From the NCBI RefSeq assembly GCF_027580225.2, contig NC_073348.2:25689501-25753500 (forward strand): a DNA stretch of 64,000 bases, written 5' to 3'. The stretch's first letter is position 1, and each line of letters starts with the position of its first letter. The DNA comes from Misgurnus anguillicaudatus. Taxonomy: Eukaryota; Chordata; Actinopteri; Cypriniformes; Cobitidae. The translations under genes and the position numbers were made by a program. Positions 1 through 12,352 of the stretch are shown piece by piece. A model generated the notes under the pieces. It worked only from the letters and a program-made list of their open reading frames with translations, had not been told where the DNA came from and ran no database searches.

Positions 1-865
1 TATTGGCTTGTCCAGCGTGTTCCCATGGAACTGACAGCATGGTGCAATCTATCCTTTGATCTCATGGACCTTTAGAGTATTAACATCGCCTTTATGCCTA
101 TGAGTAAATAACAAGTCAATGTCCGTAACGAGTAGGTACACTGATATCATCGTCGCCTCTGAGAGTGACACGACCTCTCTCTTTTTACCTTGACTGACGT
201 TGGAAGATCTTGAACCTATTCAATTAAACTGCCTTGGAACCTGCATTATTTTCATAAATCTCCCCCAAGCGTCGTGCAGGGCAAATGATCAGACCTTCAG
301 GGTCTGTAATGGTGACTGTCAGCAGACGATTCTTCTGGAGACTCATGGAGGGTCCCTGCATTAGCCAACCATTTATTCAGATTGGTCAATAAGACCTGAA
401 TGCTAAGAATGATGGATCTGTCAAACCTTCGCTCGATAGAGGACTGCACACACTTAGGGCTTGGGTCAACAAACCGTCCAGCGCCCGAGACATTAATGTG
501 TTTGCCCAGGTCGAACAGGACCCAAGGTTAATGCTCAGCGCAGGCATTAATGTGCTTACTCAAGATAAACAGACAGACTTTCACTCTAATGTGCATAGCG
601 CTGCAAGCGTGGACGTGGCCAACTTAATGTTGTGAACTAGATAGAAGGAAATGAGAGAAAAGGTGAGAGCAGGGTCGAGATGATTTTAGTCTTTAAATTT
701 TCTTTCATGCATTTGCCAGATGATTTTATCTAAAGAAAGCTAAAGTGCATTTGTGCACATTTTTATCAAGATTTTCAGTTTCACTTGGAATCGAATCCAT
801 GTCTCTAGTATTGCTAGTGCTATTTAATCTTAACAAGATGCGTCATTGCTATTGAATGGTTCTGA
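1..865. other. Unassigned non-coding DNA
   Basis: No long open frame, RNA gene or recognisable element was seen here on either strand. Composition is mixed. It may be unique intergenic or intronic sequence. Confidence 0.5.
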
Positions 866-990
866 CTAGAAGGGATACAGCTACGGCCAAATCTCGCAAG
901 ATGTTGGGTTTGGGGGTAGGATTTGGGTGAAAACAGTGCAATCATCTTGCCACATTTCATGAGACTTGGCCATAGCTGTATCCCTTCTAG
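866..990. mobile_element. Short palindromic element (MITE-like)
   Basis: The segment starts with ctagaagggatacagcta and ends with its reverse complement tagctgtatcccttctag. The arms are about 25 bp with one mismatch. The 75-bp centre contains no gene. No convincing target duplication flanks it. It is probably a miniature non-autonomous DNA transposon, but its superfamily cannot be assigned. Confidence 0.6.
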
Positions 991-1244
991 CCACACCCAT
1001 ATGAATGGAGATAGCAGCGGTCAATATGGCCACTCTAGGGGGTAGACTTTGCGCATGCGCATTATTTATCAGGTCTTGCTTTAGCGGGGTCTACTATAGA
1101 ACATATGATGTGTTAGGTCTACAATGTTGTAGGTTCAAAACTTGCCATCCCAGTATAGGTTACATTACAACTGTCCCTTTTTGACCCATTAGTATGAAAT
1201 AGTCACTATTAGTGACACAAATACTCATTAAAATACCACTACAG

Positions 1245-1615
1245 GTGTTTGTGGACACCCAAAGACGACATCCTAAGTGCTTGTTAAACATTCATTTTAG
1301 AGCCACAGGCATGAATATAAAGATGGTCCTCAATTCGCTGCTTCAACAGCTTCTCCTCCTCTGGGAAAGTTTTGTACTAGATTTTGGAGCGTGTGAAGAT
1401 TTGCCCCCTCATTCAGACACATAAGCATCAGCGAGGTCAGCCGCTGATGCCGGCTTGCAATCAGCGTTGCAATTCATCCCAAAGGTGTTCAATGGGGTCA
1501 GATCTTGGCTTTCTGCGAGCCACTCAAGAACTTCCAGACCTTAGACATGCACAGTCTCAGTATAGCAGCACTTACTATGCATATGCAAGAGGGGATTGTC
1601 ATGTCTATGGAAAAT
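1245..1615 (-). pseudogene. Relic of a Tc1-like transposase, C-terminal part
   Basis: On the minus strand, around 1537 down to 1395, one frame reads EWLAESQDLTPLNTFGMN and then a stretch ending in DLADAYVSE before a stop. This matches the Tc1 transposase pattern in which [13 protein letters not shown] is followed by xDLxxALxxEW. The plus-strand sequence also looks like the right-hand part of a common fish Tc1-like element, starting near gtgtttgtggacaccc at 1245. Stops and substitutions are numerous, and the glutamate of the PIE motif is not preserved. No matching left end was found nearby, so it is a truncated old copy. Tc1/mariner transposases cut and paste DNA at TA sites; this one cannot work. 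Confidence 0.7.
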
Positions 1616-2497
1616 TTTGCTTAATGAGATTGCATGGCTGTTTGCCTAATTTTATGCACCTGTTAATAAAAGTAGCTTAAAATGTGTTAATTGTCGACAT
1701 AAGTTTGAGCAGAACGAGATCTAGTGTTTACGAATGATAATGAGACAGTATATCAAGCAAGCATTGGTCATGCTTTGTGTGTACAAGAATTTATCACCTT
1801 CTAATGTGCAAAAACATTTCTTCACGTTTTCCTCTGATTCAAACAGCTGTAAATGTGTACGCCTGCTTGTTTTCATGCACTGCGCGATACTCCTCGCCCC
1901 ACCCTCTGCTTCCGAGTGTCAACCTCAGAGAGCAACACGAAAGCAATTCCCCAAGTCCAAAATATATCTAAAGTAATTGCATCCCTGAAACCATTTTTGA
2001 TGTTCTACAGAGCACAACAACGGCGTAGGAAAATAAAGAAACCCTCTTTGTGTTGCTTTCAATTTAAGGAGTTATTTTCTCCTGCAAGATTCTTCATATA
2101 ATGACCGTGAGTGCGTCTGGGTCTCTCCTCGCGTCTTCAAAAAGCGACGGGGCTTGTTTGAAGTCTAGTTAGCATCCTGGAAAGGCTTGGTAACTCTTTT
2201 CACACGAGTGCGATGCAAGGGGACGATTGGCTAGTAGGAGGAGGAGGGGAAACGTGTATTTCTTACACAACTGACAGGAGAATCATCTGATCTCTGGACG
2301 GGCGGCTGAGAATTACACATGCGGGCGAGATAAAAGCGCTCTGTTTATAGGATGCACTCGAGTGCACATAATGAAAAATGCTGTGTTCATAAAAACCATG
2401 TAGACTGACACGGATAAGTCACATTTAAAAGTGTAAGATGTATACTGGGCGCAAATCAATTTAAACCTATGCGCCGATACCACTTACTATACATACA
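1616..2497. other. Unassigned non-coding DNA
   Basis: No gene or clear repeat boundary was recognised. Overlapping short open frames at 1.73-2.10 kb in several phases share no recognisable motif and look like chance. The part at 2,100-2,350 is GC-richer. Confidence 0.45.
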
Positions 2498-3245
2498 CTG
2501 TTAGATTTATTTTTTCAAAATATGTACCCCAGCTGGAACAGGGGCTGTAAGCTTTAAAAGGTCATAATATGTATCATAATGTACAGATATATGTATACAT
2601 TATGCTACCGATATGGAGGTATTAATATGAACTCTTTAAAGGGCACCCATTATGCAAAATCCACTTTTACAAGGTGTTTGGACATAATGTGTGTTGGCAG
2701 TATGTGAACACAACCACCCGACTATGCAAAAAATCACTCTCTCTTTGTTTTTATCCCCATTAAACAAAAGCAGTCTCATTAGACACCTTTTTCATTTTCT
2801 TATCAATGTGAGGTCACATTGATAAAGCCACGCCCACTTACAGTCCTGCATTACCATATTTTCCACCATCAGCGAGTTGTACTCTGTCCACTAGATACTA
2901 TCCTCTCAGACTGTATAAATCAGATCTATTTTAACTGAAAGCACTCACTGTCTGTTTGTAAGGAAGTGAGGAGCTGTAGCTCATTTGCATTTAAAGGTAC
3001 GTACATTAAAACAGCATATTTTGATTCCCACCCAAATGGGGACATTTTGGGCATGCTATAATAAATGATTTGTGGGGTATTTTGAGCTGAAACTTCACAG
3101 ACACATTCTGGGCACACCTGAGATTTATATTACATCTTGTAAAAAGGTCATAATAGGTGCCCTTTAAGGTGCAAAGGTGTACATATGAAAGGGTACAGCC
3201 CCAGTGACAGCTGGGGTACATATTTTGACTATTTTTTCTGACACT
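2498..3245. mobile_element. Terminal-inverted-repeat element carrying a nested insertion
   Basis: The left end has caaaatatgtaccccagctg and the right end its complement cagctggggtacatattttg, with further pairing outwards to actgttag/ctgacact. The right arm (ccccagtgacagctgggg) resembles the family at 6,711 and 58,126. Its interior is interrupted by the TTAA-bounded element at 2,636-3,167. No transposase is present, so it is non-autonomous. Confidence 0.65.
2636..3167. mobile_element. TTAA-bounded non-autonomous element, nested
   Basis: It begins TTAAAGGGCACCCATTATG and ends with the near complement CATAATAGGTGCCCTTTAA. A TTAA at each edge is the target duplication expected of piggyBac-type transposition. 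That class is inferred from the ends only, since no transposase is encoded. It sits inside the element at 2,498-3,245, so it is the younger of the two. Confidence 0.65.
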
Positions 3246-3660
3246 TTGGGTAATAATCTATATTAAGTAGTATATAAGCGATATTTCAAAAGTAGCTGAA
3301 ATATCTATGGACATACAGGTACATTAAGCGAAAGGATATGTTTAGCCTTTCTACTGCTGTTGAGAATCAAGAAATTTGACTTTCCTCCATCAGCTTGAGG
3401 CCATGGTCAACACAATATCTATAAAAATAAAACAATCACATGAACCCATCCACATGTGCTCGCGCTCACACATGCGTGCAGACAGAGTCCCTCCAGGGAG
3501 AAACTGATGGACATAGGAGATGACAGATCATTGTGTTTGCTTGCAAGAACGAGTTTATGTTCACTGCTTCTGTTGCTCTCATAGAGACTCTCCTTGCAGA
3601 TGTTATGTCATATATTTAATAAAAAACAGTCAATCTCATGTGAAATGTCATGCATATTAC
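3246..3660. other. Unassigned non-coding DNA
   Basis: Nothing recognisable was seen between two element clusters. Confidence 0.45.
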
Positions 3661-4853
3661 TTAAAGGTGCCAAAGAATGCATTGAAATAATATGTTAAAT
3701 TGTTCTTTGATATTTACATAGAAGGTATGTTATTTGATTAAGTGCAGAAACGTTTTTACTTGTCAATTTACAACCCTAGGATTTGTCCTTTGAATGAAAT
3801 GGTCTATTTTTGCCCTAATTGGAAGGGTCATGAATAATAATATTGAGCTCTGCTCTGATTGGCTCTGCTCTGCTCTGAGGCTCATGCCAGCTCACACTAG
3901 TAAACAGATCTTATATCTTTGAGCCTGTATTGGACAAAAATACAGATTTTGAGGAACAGCTTATTGTTTGGAGATTGTTAATAGACGTTTCTGAGTGGTA
4001 AGTTTGTGTTTTTTTCAGTATGGACCTGCAAAACGTTACTATAAAGTCAATAGTCGAACTCCAGCCTAAACGCTAGCATGTAGCGCTAACTCAGCAATCA
4101 CAAATTTGTTTTCAGCATTTTAACAACTTTGTATTTTATTGAATGTGTAATTTAATGTTGGGGCGTACATCTTGCCTGTGACGTCACATTCTGTGTTATG
4201 TTAAGATTGGCCTGTTTTCCAGCAGTCTTTTGCGTGCAAGAGGTTTACATAAAAATGAGGAAACAAAAGCTTTTGAGGCTCACAATATCTCATTACCATT
4301 TACAGAACTCTTATCATTCATCTATGCCTAAGTGAGACATCAAGGCTTATTTTTTGAACTAATAAAAAGTAGGTATGAACAATGCAGAACACATGTTAGC
4401 CTATCATAACCCTACTGGAAAACCCAGCTAAGACCAGCATAAACTGGTAGCTGGTTTAAGGTGGCAGTAGCTGGTTTTTGCTGGTCCTCCCAGCCTGGCA
4501 AAGCTGGTGAATCAGCTGGTCTTCCAGCCTGACCAGCTAAGTCCAGCTAGACCAGCTTAAAAGGTGACCAAAACACAGCTAGACCAGCTTGCTACACCAG
4601 CAATACAGCTAAAACCAAGCTAAGAGACCAGCTAAAACCAGCGTACCAGCTTATGCTGGTCTTAGCTGGATATTTCAGTAGGGAAGAGAGGCCATTTATA
4701 TATAAAATCCTAAAGTACCACAAAACAGCCTATTTAACTCTCTAAATTATTAAGAGGGTAGCTTTGCAGAACAGTTTCTAGTGTTTTTGAATGCTGACAT
4801 TATAAATATAAGTTGACTTGAGGTAAAAGTTGCACAGCACAGAGGCCCTTTAA
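3661..4853. mobile_element. Probable TTAA-bounded element with a nested palindromic insert
   Basis: The left edge is TTAAAGGTGCC and the right edge is GGCCCTTTAA, with TTAA at 3,661 and 4,850. Pairing of the ends beyond the first 7 bases is weak, so the boundary pairing is less certain than for others in the window. A short CTCTG-rich direct repeat lies at 3,845-3,890. No coding potential was seen. Confidence 0.45.
4410..4683. mobile_element. Palindromic element built from GACCAGCT units
   Basis: Ends are ccctactgg and cagtaggg. Inside, the motif accagctaagaccagc and its complement gctggtcttagctgg recur in both orientations, so the whole segment can fold on itself. This type is widespread in fish genomes to my knowledge. 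No flanking duplication is clear. Confidence 0.6.
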
Positions 4854-5507
4854 AAAGCAGAGAAATAGAAGAGTGCATGTAAGTTGTACGTGACTAGAAC
4901 TTAAAGTACAGGCACAAAACGCAAAAAAAATATGTAACGTGTAGGAGTGGTTTCAAAGCACAGAAGAGCCAGCTTGTGTTCCCTGCAGCTTCACTGCACT
5001 ACGTTACACAAAATGGTGGCAGGCGAGGTGACGCCTTTAGCAGTCGGTGGCAGGTGTACAAGCTAAGCTCAGTAATTATTTCCCTTTATCCGAGCGGTGG
5101 CATTTAAATGAATTCTTCTTCTGCCTGCCTATCTGCGCCTGCCGCGATAGACCTCAGCTATCCTTTAATTATGCTTTCAGCCCCGACTGTTTACCGAACA
5201 ACTCCTACCGGCTACCAGCGGTGCCGAACATACCCGAGCCGGCAGAGAGCACGGTCCGACAAATGTACACGAGGGAGATTGTGCCTGACAGCTCGGACGG
5301 TTGGCACTGTGAGAGGATAAAGAAACATCATTCTTGCTGTCTCTCACCACTTCAATAGCCGGCCGCAGGATTTATTGTGCGCCTAGGAGCGCTTGAGATT
5401 CCATCTAATGTATCATGTTGAGTTTATATTGAGGTGCTAAAAAAATGGCACACTTTAGTATGCTGACAAAATTATTTTGAAGGACCTTTGAGAAAAAAGT
5501 GATGCCT
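4854..5507. other. Unassigned, partly GC-rich segment
   Basis: A 103-codon open frame (5,047-5,358) overlaps a 70-codon frame. Neither shows a recognisable domain, and the track begins at a non-ATG codon. It could be a decayed element or a 5' exon, but no splice, promoter or homology evidence supports a gene. Confidence 0.35.
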
Positions 5508-5757
5508 TTGACTTTGGCCGAATGGTTAGAGAGTCAGGCTTGTAACCCGAGAGTTGCCGCTTCGAGTGTCACAAGGGCAAGTTGTGACTGTGGTGCCCTT
5601 GAGCAAGGCACCTTACCTTAATTGCTCCCCGGGCACCGGGATAGCTGCCCTTTGCTCCAGATGTGCGTGTGTTCACTACTCACTAGGATGGGTTAAATGC
5701 AGAGGTCACATTTCGAGTATGCGATTCATACTTGACAAGCATGTCACTTTCACTTTG
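5508..5757 (+). mobile_element. tRNA-derived SINE
   Basis: The head tggccgaatggttagagagtc matches an RNA polymerase III A box, and ttcgagtgtc about 35 bp later matches a degenerate B box, as in a tRNA. The body contains gagcaaggcaccttacc, ctccccgggcacc and gggttaaatgcagagg, which I recognise from common fish tRNA-derived SINEs. It encodes no protein and relies on LINE reverse transcriptase. Substitutions in the B box suggest an old, inactive copy. Confidence 0.75.
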
Positions 5758-5769
5758 AAAGTTATTTTT

Positions 5770-5915
5770 GATTTAACATTTATTCATTTAGTAGATGCTT
5801 TTATCCAAAGTGATTTAATGTGCTTTTAACCTATACTGTTTTTATCAGTATAGGTAAATACTTGAGGATCGAACGTATGCTTTACAATTGAACTCCTTAC
5901 CATACTCAGTTTGTG
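5770..5915 (-). mobile_element. Degenerate tRNA-derived SINE fragment
   Basis: It contains gcttttatccaaagtga followed by a degraded tRNA-like end (tgaggatcgaacgtatgc). The same order is clearer at 30,540-30,690. On the minus strand the latter part resembles a worn B box and A box. The copy is very diverged. Confidence 0.5.
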
Positions 5916-5918
5916 ACC

Positions 5919-7322
5919 ATGGGCTCTAGACTATCTTACACGACGCAAGTGTCTTTTGCTAGTTTCCACCCTGTGCAATTATAATTTTCACGTTTAGCGC
6001 CGCGTTGTTTAAATAGCAAATGATTTGCGCCCCCTTTTGCACCGGTTCTGGTGAGAAAACGAGGTGTGTTCAGGCGCATTGTTGGCGAGTTGCTATTTTG
6101 AGGCAACTAAAATAGACTACGCCATTGACCAACAAAAACCTGGTCTAGAGTCAATGGCGCAATATGTTTTTTTTGTTATTTAAAGAGTGTATTAGTAATA
6201 TGCGCCTAAACTGGAAGACAACGCGATTTGCTTAACACATACATGAATGTGCAGCAGCACAAAAACGCTTTTAAATATGAAAGATTAAAGAATTAAATGT
6301 AAAATATTATTATTGAGTCTCTTGGACATAAATGAGGACTAATTATGAGACGTTACAAGGCACAAAGAGCTGCTTCACCTGCAGTCTGGTAAGTAAATAA
6401 ATGCTTTGCTTTAAACAAACGCATCTGTTTTTAAATGTTTTTAAATGCTACCTCTCGGATTTATTGTATATGATAACTCTGTACCTGTGGATATGCTGAG
6501 ATGAGAAACATTTTTAAGTACAGTAATGCTTAAAAAAACTGACGCTGTCCAAGTGCTGAACCTTGAGGAGAGCCGTTTGTAAATTATTTATCTCCTGTTT
6601 GTAACAAATAAAGTATTTTTACAGTACAAACCTTTTCTTACATACTTGTAAATTATTTTTTATGATATTGGATAGCCATTTAAAGCAATTAAAAGCCTGA
6701 TTTTTTACTTCACTCTCAGAAATAAAGGTACAAAAGTTGTCACTGGGACAGTACCCTTTCAAAAAGGTACATCTTTGTACCCAAAGAGTGCATATTAGTA
6801 CTTTGAACTGCCAAAATGTACCTTTAAAGGAACATACTTGTACCTAAATGGTACATATTAGGACCTTTTTTAAAGAGTACTGCCCCAGTGACAGCTTCGT
6901 ACCTTTATTTTTGACAGTGTTCCATGACTAAATGAAAACGGGTTTTAAAGGTTTTAATGAAAAAAGAACAATTTCAATACAAGTGAAAAACAACACAATT
7001 ATTTAACAATAATCTTAAACTGGGGGTCTTCTTCCTCCGCTTAGTTTTTTAGTTTACAAAGTCTGTAATCTAAAAAGGGATTAGACATAGCGCCAGCACA
7101 ACTGGCTTTTAAAGGGGATGAGACCTGAGACTCTCATTGGTTTATTGCACGTTACGCCCAAAATACTCCCATTAATCATTAAAAAAATAGGACCAACCCT
7201 TTTCGACCATGCGCTCGGCGCACAAACCATTTTTCCCGTCATTAAATTAGCAAAAGTGTATTCGGACATGCCCATTTAGACGTTGCGCTGTGCGCTTTAG
7301 ACAATCGTTAAAATAGGGCCCT
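5919..7322. mobile_element. Decayed hAT-like element with nested insertion
   Basis: The right end ttaaaatagggccctа-type terminus (ending 7,322) and the left gggctctagactatctta terminus match a fish hAT family that I recall. No 8-bp flanking duplication survives. The interior keeps paired sequences around tggcgcaat and gcgctgtgcgc, but no transposase frame was recognised. The element is interrupted at 6,711-6,919. Confidence 0.5.
6711..6919. mobile_element. MITE of the GGTACAAAAG...CAGTGACAG type
   Basis: It begins cactctcagaaataaagg and ends cctttatttttgacagtg, with inner arms tgtcactggg and cccagtgaca. Several gtacc/ggtac units lie between them. A second copy at 58,126-58,875 is interrupted by another element, and this copy supplies the uninterrupted version of that site. 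Confidence 0.75.
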
Positions 7323-8332
7323 AAGTCTGTAAAATCCCAGCTAAAGTGATTTTTTGTGAATTATTGTTTTCTACATACAATCATCCTACATAATATAAAG
7401 AACATTCTGTGAAAATATAACCTTGATAACTTTAATATTAACTGAGAAATGTCTGAGATTGATATAAAGGGAAATCAGATTATGAGGCTTTCACCCAAAT
7501 TTACACATACAGGGTCACATAAACATTAACATGCATAGCATAGACATTTGACTATCAGTATTAACGTCTGGTTGTTTCTGTATTAAGCTAATTTGAATAT
7601 TGCAAAAGTATTCATGCATTGGTTTGGCGACACATGGGTGGCCCAATAAGGCTGCGACTGCATTTTTAATGGTATGAAACATGCTGCCATTACATCGGCA
7701 TGTGTAAATCACTCCCAAGACAGAAAGAGCGATGCGGTGGGGTTAAAATAAGACTGAGGTTGCTCTTCCGCAAAACTGACCTTGACCAACGAAACGAGCC
7801 AAGAGCGCCATGGCGAACGCTTGCGTGCCGTTATTAATGGCAGAGAGAGGGCAAGAGAAATGACTGAAACCACTGCACAGGTGTATAAGCAACATCTGTC
7901 GGAAAGCATTCAATCTGTTCCACTGGATTGATCATTTAGATTAAAAGACAGAAAGAGAGAGAGAAAAAAAGAGAGAGAGATATAAAGAGCAGTGCGGCAT
8001 GGCCGTCTGAAAGGGAGTCTGGCTGAGGTGACGACAGGTGTTCGGCAGAAGAGCGAATTAAAGAGAGAAACCTGCTCGTCTTTATGACGTAGCCCGCTGT
8101 GATACACATCCCTCCTAGAACACTACTTTAATTAATCTGATCACATTCTGCTTTAGAGAGCAGAGGTGAAAAACAGCCTGGCATTCGTTCCTCCTCATGC
8201 GCTCTGAGTAATGTCACCCGCGTGCCCTGGAGTAGATGAAGGACATGCTGGTGAATTAATCATTTAATACACCTTCTTCCCCCTTATCTGTCTTTGCTTA
8301 TGAACATACATTCTTTCACATAAGGTGCAGAA
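7323..8332. other. Element-poor segment, possible conserved non-coding DNA
   Basis: No transposon ends, SINE or gene were recognised. The part at 7,600-8,280 is less AT-rich and has homeodomain-like AATTAAT/TTAATTAAT motifs at 8,130 and 8,255. A GA-rich run lies at 7,948-7,982. Conservation is only a guess from texture. Confidence 0.3.
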
Positions 8333-8761
8333 CACTGTAAAATGTAATAAGTTGAGTTTACTTAAAAAAGTGAGGAAACTGATTGCCTCATAATTTTAAG
8401 TAAGTTAGTGTATTGCTTTTAAGTTGGCAAAACTTTATATTATTTGTAGCCTAAACTTATTCATCAAGTAAGGTAGAGTATTGATTTTAAGTTGTCAAAA
8501 CTTAACAGTACAAGTAGACTAAACTTATTAATCAAGTAAAGTTAAGTACTCTTTACTTAAAACCATTAGTTGAGATAACTTCTTTTTATTGTTCACTTTA
8601 CTTGTAAATATAAGGAAACTGATTGCCTTACATTTGTAAGTAAGCTGAACTAACAAAAATGAGTAAAGCCAAAAAGCAACAAAATGAGGTTAAAACATTT
8701 ATTTTAAACATGTTAACCGTTTACAAAGTAAAACATTTTTGTGGCACGCACGCACACACGG

Positions 8762-8789
8762 CACACACACACACACACACACACACACA
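8762..8789. repeat. (CA)n microsatellite
   Basis: An uninterrupted CA run of 14 units. Confidence 0.95.
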
Positions 8790-8837
8790 AGAAAGGGGTT
8801 TGTGTTCAGTCACTCATCAATCTGGATACCCAAAATG

Positions 8838-9290
8838 CAACAATAGACCTAAGACAGTCTTGTTTCTGTTATTACAAACACAATGAACGCACCTTGACAA
8901 ACAAATTCAAAACTAGTTTTTTTTTAGTGACTGCAGTTTTGGTTTTGTATCCAGGGTGGCATGTGACTGATAAAAAAGTAACAAATTGCATCAACAGACC
9001 TACAGTAACAATCTTGTTTCTGCCATCAGAAACATGCAAAATACAGCTTAACTAAAACATCAAAGTTTTGCAGCAATTAAAGTTGAGTTTTTCTGGAACT
9101 TGTATCCAGGTTGACGAAAAATAAAAACCCCAAAATGCAACAGATCTACAGTAACACGGACTTGTTTCACACAAAACACACTACTTCACATTAGTATGTT
9201 TTGTAGTGATGGCAGTTTTGACTTTAGTGATTTGTGCCCCAGGGAAAGAAAAACCCTGTGAATCAACTCAAAATAAGCTGTGAAGAGGTA
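8838..9290. repeat. Degenerate tandem array, three units of about 150 bp
   Basis: Units start at about 8,838, 8,992 and 9,138 with caacaatagacc, caacagacctacagtaac and caacagatctacagtaac. Each is followed by cttgtttc, a cagttttg-type block and, in the first two, gtatccagg. Divergence is high, so the duplication is old. Confidence 0.6.
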
Positions 9291-10048
9291 CTCCATATTT
9301 AAAACAACGATCAGTCCAAAAACTAAACCATGGCATGTGATACTTTCTCAAGTCCATCCATGGCTGTGACACCCTACCAAATAATTGCTGTAAACCATGT
9401 GGAGAAATGCCTGTCCTCCGGCACCAGACTGAGAATTCCTATTGATAGTTGAGGTGGGTCACCATCACAGTCCTAATAAGATAGAAACGCAATATTAATA
9501 TACATTCTCATAATACAAATGCAAAGTGGATGTGTCATTTAAAAATTTAAACTGTTCAAGGTGATGTTACTAGTTTTTGAAGTGACACTTAAATTTCTAA
9601 CAGTGCTTCAGTTGGAATTGCCAATAATAATTTGGACCTTTCAGCAGAATCTTCTTTCCTGGTGGTGCAAAAACATCCTTGGAACATATTTAATTAATAA
9701 TATCTTGTTAGAAAACTCTTCCATAGGTAAGGTATTTTGTATAGGCAGCAGGTTGTTTTTCCAGAAATAATCCCCAACAGTGTGATCAGGACTCTGTGTC
9801 AAGCAGAGGGTCTTGTATCAAACTGAAGGGGCTTATTTCATGATAACAACCTGCTGTCTGTGCATTATCCCACTTATTATGTGGCTATTTTACTCATAAG
9901 GTAAGCAACATTAAATATTTATTTGAACTATTTTATTAGCTTATTTTTAACAAATACAGAAAAAACTGTTTATTTTCAGTTTTAAGACAAGACGTTCAAA
10001 TGTCACAAACACAATATTTGGTTTAATCATTTGTAACTATAACATCAT

Positions 10049-10286
10049 GGGGCGGTTTCCCGGACAGGGATTAGCTTAATCCAGGACTAGGCCTTAGTTT
10101 AATTAGGAAATATAACTAGTTTTAACAAACATGCCTTACTAAAAACATGTTAGTGTGCATTTTGAGGCAAAACAAAGGACACTGATTTATTTTAAGATAT
10201 GTCAGTGCAAGTTGTTTTCAGTTTGGACAGCTCTTAAAAATGTTTTAGTCTAGGACTAGTCTAATCCCTGTCCGGGAAACCGCCCC
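10049..10286. mobile_element. MITE with GGGGCGGTTTCCCGG ends
   Basis: The left end ggggcggtttcccggacagg is matched by cctgtccgggaaaccgcccc at the right. The second arm also contains ctaggactagtctaatccctg, pairing with the left aatccaggactag. No transposase is encoded. A diverged partial copy lies at 57,120-57,290. Confidence 0.8.
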
Positions 10287-11610
10287 CATATGTTATTAAA
10301 AGACATTTGATTTAATTTTGTGTATTATTAAACTGTACCTGTCAAAATTATTTCCAGCATACGGGTTACAGCGTGTTTAAGCGGTTGTAATCTGTTTTGA
10401 ATACATCTGAATGTAGTCGAAAGTGGACAGCTCAAAACGGTTTACCTGTGTTAACACCTGTATTAAGCTTTGTTCACTCATAATGCGATAAACTAAAACC
10501 CATAGTGTCGTGTTGATGTATTTCTTTATTTCGCTACTGTCAGGTATACATCTCAGACTGATCTTTGAATATTTGATGTTTTGCTTTATAATTTTTTAAT
10601 TGGTTATGTAATTGGCATAAAACCTTTACCTGGCAAATAAATTATGTTTTCATTTATTCACAGCATTTATCAGAAGTTATTGATTCTCTTAATTGACGGA
10701 ATAACTCAATGGCGGGGAAAGAGTTCAAAACTACAATACAAATTTCTCGCTAGAAATGCAACCAAAAGTGAAAATATTACTTTATTTACACTAAATGTGT
10801 GCTCAGTTGCTTTCTTGGCCACCATTTTATTTTATCGAACTCAACCAAGCTCGACCAATCCTGAGCATGCTCACGCATAGAATTGTGGGACAAAAGGATG
10901 TGCCTTGGTGCCTTTAATTATCTTCTATTTACACATTATTTCTTTAATAATGCTAATTAAATGCTAACACAAAAATTAGGACATCTCATATTAATTAAAC
11001 GAGAAGAATACTAACCATGTTTGTTTTCAGGAAGTCTGTAGTGTCTCCCGCAAGAAGGATAGCAAGACCACAGGAGAACTACCGTCCACCGAGCAGTGAC
11101 ATCAGTGATGTTCTGACAAATAATACATAAAACATTGAGATCAACAGTCAGAACAGATTACTTAAAAGTTAGCAAATGGACTTAAACTATTTAAAACAAA
11201 CAAACAAACAAAAATACTTACTAGATACTCAAGAGAGCTTTTAAACTTTTCTTTCATTCAAAATCTTCAAAAACAATGTTTAGCAAGGGATGAGAACAAT
11301 TCTTGCCAGAGGTTTTTGCTTGCGACTTGGTTGTACTCCACAGTAACGTTACTATATGAAAGAAGGATAACAAAAGAAACAACATATCAAGATTTAAAAA
11401 GTTTTTACATGCCCTAAATAAAATGTGTGTTAATTACCTGACTTTCCATGAAGGGTATGCGCTCTCTTCAAAGAAACAAGCTCCTGCTAAATAATAATTA
11501 TATACAATTAACATAGTATTGATTGATAGATACTAAAAAGCAATTGTAAAAACAACATTTTTAGCATTCACTCTATAAACTTAAAACTTTTTATAAAGCA
11601 CATCTCTTAT

Positions 11611-12038
11611 TTAAAGCGTAACTAAACCCCTGGTCAGAGCCTGACTCCACCCACTGGCAATATTTAAAAAATGCAAGAAAAGTGGGCAGATCCCAACGGA
11701 GATAGAGAGGACGAACTAAGCTCGTACCAAGTGTGTGGTGAGATCGTAACAAGGGCGTGATGAGATCATAACAAGGGCGTGGTGAGCTTAAACCTGTTAC
11801 GTCACGAGTCATTTTTTGGACTCAACATCCAATAGGAAAATTCAACTGCAGTAGCCACCGTTCAACCTGAAGAGGGCAGCACTCAGACGTTTTTACACCA
11901 TATATTGCAGTATTGATTGAAACACTTTATATCCAAATGTCAAAAAACTTACTTAAATCAATGAACAGCACTAATAAAGCATCATTCTTACAGATCATTA
12001 ACTAAAAAAAGTTGGTTTAGGGTTTAGTTACTCTTTAA
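11611..12038. mobile_element. TTAA-bounded non-autonomous element
   Basis: Left TTAAAGCGTAACTAAACCC pairs with right GGGTTTAGTTACTCTTTAA. TTAA lies at both edges. A run of gtggtgagat/aacaagggcgtg direct repeats occurs at 11,735-11,785. No coding potential was found. Confidence 0.75.
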
Positions 12039-12085
12039 CATAACTTGGCATTTTAAGGTATGAAATTATTAATGTTTTTTTTCTC

Positions 12086-12352
12086 CAGAGGTGGGTAGAA
12101 ACATGCTTACTGAATTACATTGACTTGAGTAACAATTTTGAAAGCACCTACTTTAAAGGTGCTATTTTACCTTTTATAAGCAGTTCTAAGCATATTCATG
12201 TAGTTTATTATTATAAACCACACCAACACGAATTATAAACTCACTAATTAAGCAGTTTTTCCATTGCATACTTTTACTCAAGCAGTTATTACTATAAGGC
12301 TTAACTTTAACTAACTTTTTATATAATTACATTTTTACTCAATCTACCTCTG
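12086..12352. mobile_element. MITE with CAGAGGTGGGTA ends
   Basis: It starts cagaggtgggtaga and ends tctacctctg, and the interior has motifs of the kind ttactcaagcagt. This matches a common fish hAT-derived miniature element that I recall. No clean 8-bp duplication remains. Confidence 0.65.

Noticed and set aside
5508..5590. tRNA gene
   Set aside because: A and B boxes are present but the B box is degenerate and a SINE body follows; it is a SINE head.
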